Shown here piece by piece: positions 1-6,291 of a stretch of 8,478 nt of DNA. The notes under the pieces are model-generated. The model did not search any database. It was given only the letters and a program-made list of their open reading frames with translations, and was not told the origin of the DNA. A program made the position numbers and the translations under genes. Position 1 is the first letter of the stretch; the number at the start of each line of letters is the position of its first letter. The DNA comes from JBEKIK01 sp049509395 (GTDB lineage: Bacteria; Planctomycetota; Planctomycetia; Pirellulales; Thermoguttaceae). The stretch spans positions 1 to 8,478 of the forward strand of contig JBEKZY010000348.1 in NCBI GenBank assembly GCA_049509395.1. The letters are read 5' to 3'.

Positions 1-441
1 TGGCGCACCGACCTGAACGGCCCACGGTGCCGGAGCTGTGGGCGATGGCCCGATGAAATAATCGGTCCAGGAAGTCGAACGGATATTATCGCCCACGGTC
101 AAGGTTGCGGTGGTGGGACTGGCTGCGTTCAACAACGTCAGGGTACTGGCCGGATTCACGCTGCCGGGTGAAAAGTTATAGCCCACCCACGGTTCTAACG
201 TCATACTGGCGGCTGCCTGATTGCCGTCGAGTGTCACGTTTTCGTCGCCTGTCAAGCCGAAATCATCGGTATCGCCGCCGAGTGGGACTACTCCGCCGAC
301 CCAGTTGTTCACGTCAATCCAACTGCGGGTTCCAACCACGGGCAAATTTGGTAAACTTGCTCCTTGCCAAGTGCCGGCCAAGGCAGGGGTGGCGAGAGCT
401 AAAAACACACCCGACAATACGCATGCTGCGAGACGGTACAT
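1..441 (-). CDS. Secreted surface protein, N-terminal part (C-terminus outside window)
   Basis: The reading frame is open from an ATG at 441 to the window edge: 147 codons without a stop. It begins with a classical signal peptide of about 22 residues (positive n-region MYRL, hydrophobic core, cleavage after ALA, then GTWQG). The mature start carries the W/G pattern common at the N-terminus of autotransporter-like beta-strand repeat proteins: GTWQG followed by NNWVGGVVP at about residues 45-53. The large gene at 1131-4898 shows the same layout (DTWTG, then GGNWAGGAVP). The rest is rich in Gly, Thr, Asn and Ala with few Lys, as in extracellular beta-helix proteins. A good Shine-Dalgarno (GAGGAGG, 446-452) ends 4 nt before the ATG and decides the start. 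The protein is probably exported and surface-exposed, and may end in a PEP-CTERM signal like its neighbour, but the C-terminus is not visible. The exact role is unknown. The gene sits downstream of the leader block and the short ORF at 519-602, both on the same strand. Confidence 0.8.
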   Translation of the reverse strand, partial: MYRLAACVLSGVFLALATPALAGTWQGASLPNLPVVGTRSWIDVNNWVGGVVPLGGDTDDFGLTGDENVTLDGNQAAASMTLEPWVGYNFSPGSVNPASTLTLLNAASPTTATLTVGDNIRSTSWTDYFIGPSPTAPAPWAVQVGAP

Positions 442-518
442 AAATCCTCCTCGGCCGCTTGGGCCATTGTGGAGAGCCCCTCTCAGCGCAAAAGGGACTC
501 AGGGAAATCTTGATTTGG

Positions 519-602
519 TTATCGAAAGAATGTAATTCTCAACGACGGCCCATATAGCAACCGTCCAATAATAGATGCTCTAACCCTGTGATCAATCGCC
601 AT
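519..602 (-). pseudogene. 27-codon remnant of a signal-peptide start, or a leader peptide
   Basis: An ATG at 602 opens 27 codons, starting MAIDHRVRAS, before a TAA at 519-521. Aligned without gaps to the first 27 residues of the protein at 1131-4898 (MSIDHIARAW...), 12 of 27 residues are identical: M1, I3, D4, H5, R8, A9, G13, L15, G18, P19, L21 and F25. Both starts have AAGGAG exactly 6 nt before the ATG, and both have a second in-frame ATG 5 codons upstream inside the same sequence. The homology therefore runs from the promoter through the ribosome binding site into the coding start, then breaks where the hydrophobic core should follow. The simplest reading is the decayed 5' end of a paralogous secreted-protein gene. 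A translated leader peptide in front of the gene at 1-441 is the alternative. The stop lies 77 bp before the next start. Confidence 0.6.
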
Positions 603-663
603 GGCGCTCTCCTTCATCGCAAGGGTTTAAAAAGTGCCGCCGCAAATAAATACATACATCACA

Positions 664-681
664 TGCCCTATTAGGCGGGCA
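664..681 (-). promoter_or_regulatory. Conserved leader hairpin, copy A
   Basis: TGCCC (664-668) and GGGCA (677-681) form a 5-bp stem with an 8-nt loop. They lie about 60 nt before the ATG at 602, in the predicted 5' UTR. The same stem (one pair longer) occurs at the matching site in copy B with a changed loop. This conservation suggests an RNA structure, but two copies are little evidence. Confidence 0.4.
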
Positions 682-843
682 AGATGTTACGAGGCAGGGA
701 CTTTGGTGTTTACAAACTCGGAATAAGCGATGAAGTCGAACGGATAATTACTCGAAGGGTGGATGAGTGAAGATCAGATTATTAGGCATACCACCCCCAA
801 CCACATAGGTATAAATCCCACAACTAAGTAGTAACCGCATATT

Positions 844-872
844 TATATAACAATATTAGTTGGCAATTACAA
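844..872 (-). promoter_or_regulatory. Predicted sigma70-type promoter, copy A
   Basis: On the minus strand, TTGTAA (867-872) is followed after exactly 17 bp by TATATA (844-849). The copy in front of the large gene has TTGTAT-17-TATGCA at the equivalent place, so element and spacing are conserved while the surroundings diverged. Transcription would start near 837. That gives a 5' UTR of roughly 235 nt to the short ORF and about 395 nt to the gene at 1-441. This is a prediction from sequence only. Confidence 0.5.
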
Positions 873-1053
873 TAGTCCATATTGGGGGGGCGTAAAATCA
901 CATGGCAGGCTGATTTTGTATGGCCGCTTTCATTTTGCAATGGGCGGCAATCGGCTTTCAGCCCAATTCCTTCGGTCTCCGGCCTACGATCTTACGTCTG
1001 CAAACAGTGTATATATTTGTGAGCAACGGCCTAAAAAGTTTATCCTGCGCAGC

Positions 1054-1094
1054 AAAAAGGCGGCCGGAACCTTGTGCCAGGCTCCAGCCGCCTT
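1054..1094 (-). terminator. Rho-independent terminator of the large surface-protein gene
   Basis: On the minus strand, AAGGCGGC (1087-1094) pairs with GCCGCCTT (1057-1064). The stem continues inward through GGA/TCC and CCT/AGG with single mismatches, and TTTTT (1054-1058) follows directly. The structure begins 37 nt after the stop codon at 1131. This is a textbook intrinsic terminator, and it implies that the large gene is not co-transcribed with the gene at 1-441. Confidence 0.85.
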
Positions 1095-1130
1095 AATTAC
1101 TATTAATGCAAATTTATGCAATCATGTTGA

Positions 1131-4100
1131 TCAACTGCCGCTTTTATATAGACGGTTGCGTGCAGGCCAACCCAACAGCGCAGTGCCTGCAAGGGCCAGC
1201 AGGATCCAGGTTGCAGGCTCGGGCACGGGAGTGAGGCCGGTGGAGGTCAATGGGCCGCCGGGTATGGCGGCAATAGTTACCGTACAGCCGGCGTCGAGGG
1301 TGAGTGTATTTTGCACGATGGAAGTGGCAATCAATTCCGTGCCGGCCGGGCCGCTGACGGTGGTATCGCCCACGCCAGTGATTGTGCCCACTTTCTTTAC
1401 TCCGTCGGAGATCAGCAAACCGGTGGCAGTGCTATTATTGACGATGTCCAGCGAGAGGTTGGTGATGGTGTCGGTGAACGGATCGGCCGTGCCCCCGGCC
1501 TCGAAGGTGCCGCCGCTGATTTTCAAGAGCGCGGCGGTACCAGTGACCGCATTGACCTTAACCGGCGCGCCCTGGGAGTGCGCAATAAGCACCCAGCCTG
1601 CTCCTACCTTTTCAGTCGTGCCTGACCAAGTGGTCAACCCTGTGCCGTAAATCGCCCATGTCTCCGGCGTTAAAGTGAATTGATAATAAGGCGGAGGCAG
1701 CACGGGAGTGGGCGGGATGGCCTCTTCGCCGTCTATTTTCACCGGATTAGCGGGATTCACGTTATTAAAGTGTACCGCACCATAAAGATAATTCTGACGG
1801 CTGGCGTTGAAGACCACGCCGTCGTTCAGTTGCAAGGTAAAACCCGCTTCGTGCGGCAGGACGTTAAGTGGACCGGAGGGAGCGCTGGGACCAATCCCAG
1901 GCGCGGAGGATGGAATATTACCGCCGCCGGACATGTAAACCGTTACTCCCTCGAAAATCAAGGTCCCGTTGCCGCGGCTGTAATCGCCTATAGAACTAGG
2001 CGTGCCCGTTGGAACCATGTTTCGCGACAGATCGACCACGTTGTTGCTGGGAGCGGCGTCTGCGTCGGAGGCCTTGAAGATCACCGTGCCCAGGATCTCG
2101 TTGGGCACGATGCCATGAGTGCGGAACATGGCATTGTCGTCCACGGTAACCGTACTGGTAGTGCCTTGGAAAGAGACAATATTGCGGAATCCATACGCCG
2201 GATCGGTATCGAGAACCATCCCAGCCGGCACCTGTGAGACTTCCAGGTTGCCACCGTTAAAGATAACCGGTCCGGAGTCTGAGTTGCTGACAACGGGCAT
2301 TTGGTTGGTCTTGACCAAGCCGGCGGTCAGTTTCAGCCCCCAGGCATTGGCCTGGCCTTGGCCTGCCGGTACCAGTACAGGCGCCGGGGCGCTGTAGGAC
2401 AGTGTGCCTGAGCCGTCTTTTTCCAAGTAACCGCAGGGGGCCCAACTGAAGTCGAAATTGGCGTTAAGAGTGGCTGTAACGTTGGCGTCCACTTCGATCA
2501 CGCTGCCGCAGTTTTTCACTGGATCGGGCGTGCCGGAGGTGTTGATTTTTATAGGCGTCCAGAAATTGGTATCGGAGCCGCCGGCGGTGATGTGCAGACA
2601 CCCGCCGTTGAGGATGGCGATCGGTCCGCCGTTGACGTTTAGTAGATTGGCGTTGAGTTGGTTGGCATTGTTGACGATGATTTCGCCGCCGGCGATGATC
2701 GTCCCGCCGGTATAGGTGTTGCCGACTGCCAGCGGGTTCTGTGTCAAATCGAGATTGCTATTCTTGCCAGCTTTGTAAAGGAGGACGGGAATCGAACCGC
2801 CCTGCGGGAGGATGTTGTCCGTAATCTGGAACCAAGTGGTCATGGTTCCGACGCTGTACTCGCCACCCAGGCCCAGCACGTTGACGTTTTGATTGACGAG
2901 TGGATTAAGATTGGAGATGATAGTCGTGCCATAGGTTCCCGGGACGCCCCACACATTCACGTCGCCGGTCCAGCCGATCACTCCACCGTTAAGCTGGAGG
3001 GCTTTGATTAATGGGAGTCCACCATTTGCAGTGTACCAACCTAGACTCCAATCATTGGCATTTCCATTTCTGCTCGGATCCAAGAGCAACTGGCCTGGAC
3101 CCGTCCAGGTGTAGCTCCCGGCACCTTCCCACCAGTTATGGTACTGACTGGGAATCGCATACAAACCGTTGGTGATGTTCATGTCATAAGTCCAAACACT
3201 AACCGAGGCCGAGCCCCAAACCGCATTCTGTTTCATCAATTGCAGAGTGCCGGCGCAAACGGCGGTCCAGCCGGTGTAGGTATTAGACCCCGCGATTAGG
3301 TCGCCGCCGGGGTTCAGCGCCACGCGGCCGGGGAGCAACGTGCCGGTGGTTCCCATTTCGAGCATCGTATTTCGCCCGTTATAATTGTTCAATAAAGCGT
3401 CGATGCGCAGTGTGCCCCCGCCGCCGCCGAGATAATGAATGTAGTTCCACAGATCAACGTCCACTGCGCCCGATTGGCCGATCGGCAGGCCTGGCGCGAG
3501 GGGTATAATGGGGAAGGGCGTGATGGGGCCGCTCTGATCAATCCGTGTATCCCACCCGATGCCCGCACCGGAATCCGCTGTGTTCAGTATGACGGAAGGT
3601 GCGTTTTGTGGAGTGTTTGTATATCCCAGGCGGAGCACGCCGGAATTAACCTGCGGCGAGGTCCACCACTGTCCGACGCCGTTAACTTGATAGATCGCCA
3701 GCGCGCCCGAGCCCCCTTTTATAAACGGCACGAGATTTTGTGGATTTTCGAATGCATTGCTAACGTATGTGTAGTTGAGTGGTTCTTGGAGCCGATTAGC
3801 GCCGCTTACGTAGCGGCTGCCGCCGCGGCCTTCGGTGAGGTTGCCGTTGTTGACGTTGATCATTACGAAAGTGGGAGCGATATCCCAAGTCAAAGTCGCC
3901 AGGTGGATATCAAAGCCGTTATTGGTGCGTCCGAAGGGGCCGGTCGAACCGAAATTGGCCACCCCTTGATAGACTGTTACTCCGCCCGCGAGGTATTGTT
4001 CGACATTAATCGTGGTGTCTAGGGGATTTAATTGGTAACTGCGATCGGCATATACATTGCCGTCGTAGGAGTTCACCGAGTTGAGATATTGGTTGGACCC

Positions 4101-4898
4101 TCCCGGAATAGGTCCCCCGTTTCGGTTGTCCTGAAGCCCAAGATAACAAGTGCTTGCAGTCAAATTTATAATGGCATTATCCATGCGCCCTACATCCGCA
4201 AGGTGCATTGTATAACCGTTGCCGCCGCTACCTCCGCCGGAGGCAATAGTAATTGTTGGATTAGCGGCGATCGCATTAAACACATTATCCGATGAAATCC
4301 AAAGGCTGGTGCCTGTGCCGGCCCCCGTATACGTAAGAGAGTTATTCGGCGGGTTGGTAATCTGCCCGGAAAACATCATCGACGAATTTGTGCCGTTGCC
4401 TGCCAGCCCGAGATTGAGGGAAAGCGGGGCGGTGAGGTTTACGTCGGCGGTGAATAAAGGGCCGGCCGTGAAGTAATCCACGCCGTAGGTGTCGCGCACT
4501 CCCTCGCCCGTCGATATGTAAGAGGAAAGACCGCCCGGTGCAGGCAGCATGTTTAAGTTGGCCGGAAGCAGGCCTGGGGCAATCGTGGTGTAGGTGAAAT
4601 TGTTAAAGGCCATTCCCCCGGCCCATTGAACCCCGTTCAGTTGAATGGCGCCATCGCCAGCGGGATTAAACCAATCCCAATCGTTGGGAGCCGGGACGGC
4701 CCCTCCGGCCCAATTACCGCCCAGGTTCCAATTACGAATTTGATTGACCGGCGATTGGGCGGCGCCGGTCCAAGTGTCCGCTTTTGCCTTTTCAGCAACT
4801 GCCCCTAGCGTAAGGACCAAAACAAATGCAACCATTAATGGCGGTCCAAATTTCAGCCATCCATTAGGCCATGCTCTAGCTATATGATCGATTGACAT
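1131..4898 (-). CDS. Large PEP-CTERM surface protein with autotransporter-like beta-strand repeats
   Basis: This is a 1255-residue exported protein. It has an unusually long (about 20 residues) n-region, a hydrophobic core at about 21-35 (VAFVLVLTLGAVA) and a likely cleavage after AKA at residue 40. The mature N-terminus has DTWTG and GGNWAGGAVP. The body is Gly/Asn/Thr-rich and low in Lys, with segments resembling the autotransporter-associated beta-strand repeat: SNTYTGWTAVCAGTLQL near 538-555, GNTYTGGTIIAGGEI near 726-740, and EKDGSGTLSY near 822-832. Such repeats usually fold as parallel beta-helices. The C-terminus (from about 1225) is VPEPATW, a hydrophobic stretch, then an Arg-containing tail (PARNR): the PEP-CTERM signal that exosortase systems process at the cell envelope. 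I chose the ATG at 4898 because AAGGAGG ends 5 nt before it; the in-frame ATG at 4913 overlaps that site and has none of its own. The gene has its own predicted promoter and terminator, so it is probably monocistronic. No catalytic domain is recognisable; the role is presumably structural or adhesive. Confidence 0.88.
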   Translation of the reverse strand: MSIDHIARAWPNGWLKFGPPLMVAFVLVLTLGAVAEKAKADTWTGAAQSPVNQIRNWNLGGNWAGGAVPAPNDWDWFNPAGDGAIQLNGVQWAGGMAFNNFTYTTIAPGLLPANLNMLPAPGGLSSYISTGEGVRDTYGVDYFTAGPLFTADVNLTAPLSLNLGLAGNGTNSSMMFSGQITNPPNNSLTYTGAGTGTSLWISSDNVFNAIAANPTITIASGGGSGGNGYTMHLADVGRMDNAIINLTASTCYLGLQDNRNGGPIPGGSNQYLNSVNSYDGNVYADRSYQLNPLDTTINVEQYLAGGVTVYQGVANFGSTGPFGRTNNGFDIHLATLTWDIAPTFVMINVNNGNLTEGRGGSRYVSGANRLQEPLNYTYVSNAFENPQNLVPFIKGGSGALAIYQVNGVGQWWTSPQVNSGVLRLGYTNTPQNAPSVILNTADSGAGIGWDTRIDQSGPITPFPIIPLAPGLPIGQSGAVDVDLWNYIHYLGGGGGTLRIDALLNNYNGRNTMLEMGTTGTLLPGRVALNPGGDLIAGSNTYTGWTAVCAGTLQLMKQNAVWGSASVSVWTYDMNITNGLYAIPSQYHNWWEGAGSYTWTGPGQLLLDPSRNGNANDWSLGWYTANGGLPLIKALQLNGGVIGWTGDVNVWGVPGTYGTTIISNLNPLVNQNVNVLGLGGEYSVGTMTTWFQITDNILPQGGSIPVLLYKAGKNSNLDLTQNPLAVGNTYTGGTIIAGGEIIVNNANQLNANLLNVNGGPIAILNGGCLHITAGGSDTNFWTPIKINTSGTPDPVKNCGSVIEVDANVTATLNANFDFSWAPCGYLEKDGSGTLSYSAPAPVLVPAGQGQANAWGLKLTAGLVKTNQMPVVSNSDSGPVIFNGGNLEVSQVPAGMVLDTDPAYGFRNIVSFQGTTSTVTVDDNAMFRTHGIVPNEILGTVIFKASDADAAPSNNVVDLSRNMVPTGTPSSIGDYSRGNGTLIFEGVTVYMSGGGNIPSSAPGIGPSAPSGPLNVLPHEAGFTLQLNDGVVFNASRQNYLYGAVHFNNVNPANPVKIDGEEAIPPTPVLPPPYYQFTLTPETWAIYGTGLTTWSGTTEKVGAGWVLIAHSQGAPVKVNAVTGTAALLKISGGTFEAGGTADPFTDTITNLSLDIVNNSTATGLLISDGVKKVGTITGVGDTTVSGPAGTELIATSIVQNTLTLDAGCTVTIAAIPGGPLTSTGLTPVPEPATWILLALAGTALLGWPARNRLYKSGS

Positions 4899-4956
4899 GA
4901 CTCCCTCCTTCATCGCAATGGTTTGAATGTGTTGCCGTAAATAACAAAAGCACTAA

Positions 4957-4988
4957 ATGCCCTGTTGGCGGGCATCGTGTTACGATGC
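4957..4988 (-). promoter_or_regulatory. Two overlapping leader hairpins, copy B
   Basis: On the transcript, GCATCG (4983-4988) pairs with CGATGC (4972-4977) around a 5-nt loop, and ATGCCC (4970-4975) pairs with GGGCAT (4957-4962) around a 7-nt loop. Both stems are perfect 6-bp helices and share bases 4972-4975, so they cannot form together. Only the second has an equivalent in copy A. They lie 59-90 nt upstream of the start codon. A switching role is speculative. Confidence 0.4.
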
Positions 4989-5131
4989 AAGTTTTAAAGA
5001 GATAATGAAATCGGAATCAGTGCAAATGCCGACAGATGATTATGCAAAGGGCGGATAAATGAAAAGCAGGGTATTTAACTTGGCGTCACCACCAAATCTA
5101 TAACACCTCAAAAAATAATCCGTTACATATT

Positions 5132-5160
5132 TGCATACTAAAATCAGTTAGCAAATACAA
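5132..5160 (-). promoter_or_regulatory. Predicted sigma70-type promoter, copy B
   Basis: TTGTAT (5155-5160) and TATGCA (5132-5137) are separated by 17 bp on the minus strand, at the same place and spacing as the pair in copy A. The expected transcription start near 5125 gives a 5' UTR of about 225 nt before the ATG at 4898. The -10 match is weaker than in copy A. Confidence 0.45.
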
Positions 5161-5255
5161 TAACCCGTTTTCCGGGATGCGGGGGGTATGGCAGATACGA
5201 AAATTGCGAGGCATGCGGTTAAAGTTTTGCCCAGGCGTTTTTACCCGCTAAACAC

Positions 5256-6185
5256 TCAGCACTCTCGACGGGCCGAAAATTGCACCAGCACGCCTGCCGG
5301 TTCGTCGCTTGGGGCAATGAGCTTTACATCCATGCGGACCCCGTAGGGCAGTAATTGGGCGATCTTTATCCGCGCCTCGGGACCGTCGGCTTGCACGGCG
5401 GTTATCTCCGGCGTGCCGGCAAACGGCGGGCAAAATGCCACGTGCAAATTGCCCGTCCTCTGACCCGCTGCAAGATCCAACCGCAGGACGCCGCAAAGCA
5501 TGTCGCCGCCCTGGGCCGTAGTCGAGCGGGTAAGTTGTTGGGTTACGCCTTTTGCTGCCGACCAAGTGTTATTCCCCTCTCCCGTATCGGGAGAGGCACC
5601 CAGAGGATACCCGGGAGTGAGGGCGGAAATCGCGCCGGGCAACGTTGAAACGGGCTCGATATGAGCTGCAATCGATTGCGCCTGATCGATGCGCAATTGT
5701 TCAAGGCCGGTGTTTTCGTGCCGCGGTCGGCGGAGCCATTGTCCGGCCCCAGGCGCCCATGCCCAAATTTCATAAGCGGCGATTAATAGCCAAAAACAAG
5801 CCAGCCCCAGGGCGTTTGTGCCCGGCAGGCTAAGTGCCGCGGCGAATATCACAAGCGATGCGCCAAGCAAGACATCCATAATCAGATCGCCGCGAGACGA
5901 CGCCCGACGGTCCGGGGAATGTCGCCATAGCGTGCGAATGCCAAGGGCCGATATGGCCGCGAGGAATCCTGTTGGAACCAGCATGGCAATAGATAAAGGG
6001 TGGACAAGGGCGCCGGAAACCCGGCGCAAGGCCAACACTAAAGCAGCGCAAACAAACATTCCGGCCAATGCGATGATCGATGCACGTCCGCACTCGGCCG
6101 CCGGAAAATTCCAGCGGCGCGAGAGCATCGATCGAGATTTTTTTATCGATGATTTGCAGGTAGACATTGATTGAGTCTCAGACAT
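5256..6185 (-). CDS. Conserved planctomycete-type membrane protein of unknown function
   Basis: The protein has 309 residues. A basic N-terminal tail (about 1-34) is followed by four hydrophobic segments suited to membrane helices (about 35-55, 64-83, 101-120, 125-143). A Pro/Arg-rich linker leads to a soluble C-terminal domain from about 213 (VTQQLTR ... GNLHVAFCPPF ... ARIKIAQLLPYGVRMDVKL) that looks like a small beta-rich fold. I recall similar domains from hypothetical planctomycete proteins but know no function. Residues 186-206 are encoded by a palindromic intergenic-type repeat (see 5574-5626) and are probably a disordered insertion. The start is uncertain: the ATG at 6185 lacks a clear Shine-Dalgarno, and in-frame ATGs at 6167 and 6128 would shorten only the tail before the first helix. 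The gene follows hisS on the same strand with 106 bp between, mostly occupied by REP-like hairpins. No enzymatic motif is visible. Confidence 0.75.
   Translation of the reverse strand: MSETQSMSTCKSSIKKSRSMLSRRWNFPAAECGRASIIALAGMFVCAALVLALRRVSGALVHPLSIAMLVPTGFLAAISALGIRTLWRHSPDRRASSRGDLIMDVLLGASLVIFAAALSLPGTNALGLACFWLLIAAYEIWAWAPGAGQWLRRPRHENTGLEQLRIDQAQSIAAHIEPVSTLPGAISALTPGYPLGASPDTGEGNNTWSAAKGVTQQLTRSTTAQGGDMLCGVLRLDLAAGQRTGNLHVAFCPPFAGTPEITAVQADGPEARIKIAQLLPYGVRMDVKLIAPSDEPAGVLVQFSARREC
5574..5626. repeat. Palindromic repeat element captured in a coding region
   Basis: CCTCTCCCG (5576-5584) and CGGGAGAGG (5588-5596) form a perfect 9-bp stem with a 3-nt loop. A CCCGGGAGTGAGGG flank follows at 5609-5622. 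The stem plus a 'GGGTGAGGG-like' flank matches the style of short repeats often scattered between genes in bacterial genomes. Here it lies inside the gene at 5256-6185 and stays in frame, encoding about residues 186-206 (TPGYPL...SPDTGEG). The outer limits are estimated. Confidence 0.6.
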
Positions 6186-6196
6186 GCCACATTTTG

Positions 6197-6260
6197 TAGC
6201 CGGCGGCTAACAGCCGCCGGTGGAATTTCGCAATATCCGGCGGTCGTTGACCGCCGGCTA
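6197..6260. repeat. REP-like composite of two tandem hairpins
   Basis: The first hairpin is CCGGCGGCT (6200-6208) with AGCCGCCGG (6212-6220), loop AAC. The second is CCGGCGGTC (6237-6245) with GACCGCCGG (6249-6257), loop GTT. Both are perfect 9-bp stems. The whole unit is bounded by TAGCCGGCGG (6197-6206) and its reverse complement CCGCCGGCTA (6251-6260), so it is itself an inverted repeat. It lies 31 bp after the hisS stop, without a following T-run on the minus strand. It may protect the hisS mRNA 3' end or slow transcription into the next gene. The arrangement resembles REP/BIME elements. Confidence 0.75.
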
Positions 6261-6291
6261 ACGAAAAAACTTATATGAAAACGAACAGCCG

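Larger units (their letters stand above)
603..915 (-). repeat. Duplicated promoter/leader block, copy A
   Basis: This stretch without a full gene is a diverged copy of 4899-5197. Shared landmarks in the same order on the minus strand are a C-tract (884-890), a TTGTAA/TATATA promoter, a GGTGGT-containing middle segment, CGTAACA (685-691), a GCCCGCC...AGGGCAT hairpin (664-681), and an identical 14-nt run containing the ribosome binding site (609-622). Similarity fades beyond about 915. The block drives towards the short ORF at 519-602 and the gene at 1-441. From 916 to 1053 I see nothing I can name. Confidence 0.75.
4899..5197 (-). repeat. Duplicated promoter/leader block, copy B
   Basis: This is the upstream region of the large surface-protein gene and the partner of copy A (603-915). 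On the minus strand it contains in order a C-tract (5181-5186), the promoter at 5132-5160, a GGTGGTGACGCC segment, CGTAACA (4978-4984), two hairpins, and the 14-nt run with the ribosome binding site (4905-4918) that is identical to 609-622. It is AT-rich compared with the flanking genes. It fills almost the whole gap to the membrane protein gene, whose stop is at 5256; the remaining 5198-5255 shows no clear terminator. Confidence 0.75.

Noticed and set aside
105..443. Plus-strand open frames opposite the left partial gene
   Set aside because: The minus-strand frame has a clear Shine-Dalgarno and signal peptide; the plus-strand products are Arg/Ser-rich translation shadows.
916..1650. Open frame of 244 codons on the plus strand
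   Set aside because: It overlaps the C-terminal coding region and terminator of the large minus-strand gene, and the product has no recognisable motif. The minus-strand frame has a signal peptide, repeats and a PEP-CTERM signal.
1680..2237. Plus-strand open frame of 185 codons
   Set aside because: It is antisense to the large surface-protein gene, with no ribosome binding site and a composition expected from the complementary strand of a Gly/Asn/Thr-rich gene.
3435..4022. Plus-strand open frame of 195 codons
   Set aside because: It lies entirely inside the large minus-strand gene and shows no family motif.
5164..5176. CCCG/CGGG hairpin as a terminator for the membrane protein gene
   Set aside because: The stem is only 4 bp, is not followed by a T-run, and lies about 80 bp past the stop within the upstream promoter block.
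603..5197. Duplicated leaders as active recombination or phase-variation sites
   Set aside because: The copies are in direct orientation but too diverged, with the longest identical run that I see around 14 nt, to expect frequent homologous recombination.
6197..6260. CRISPR-like repeat pair
   Set aside because: There are only two different palindromes with no spacer-repeat periodicity and no cas genes; REP-like is the better fit.
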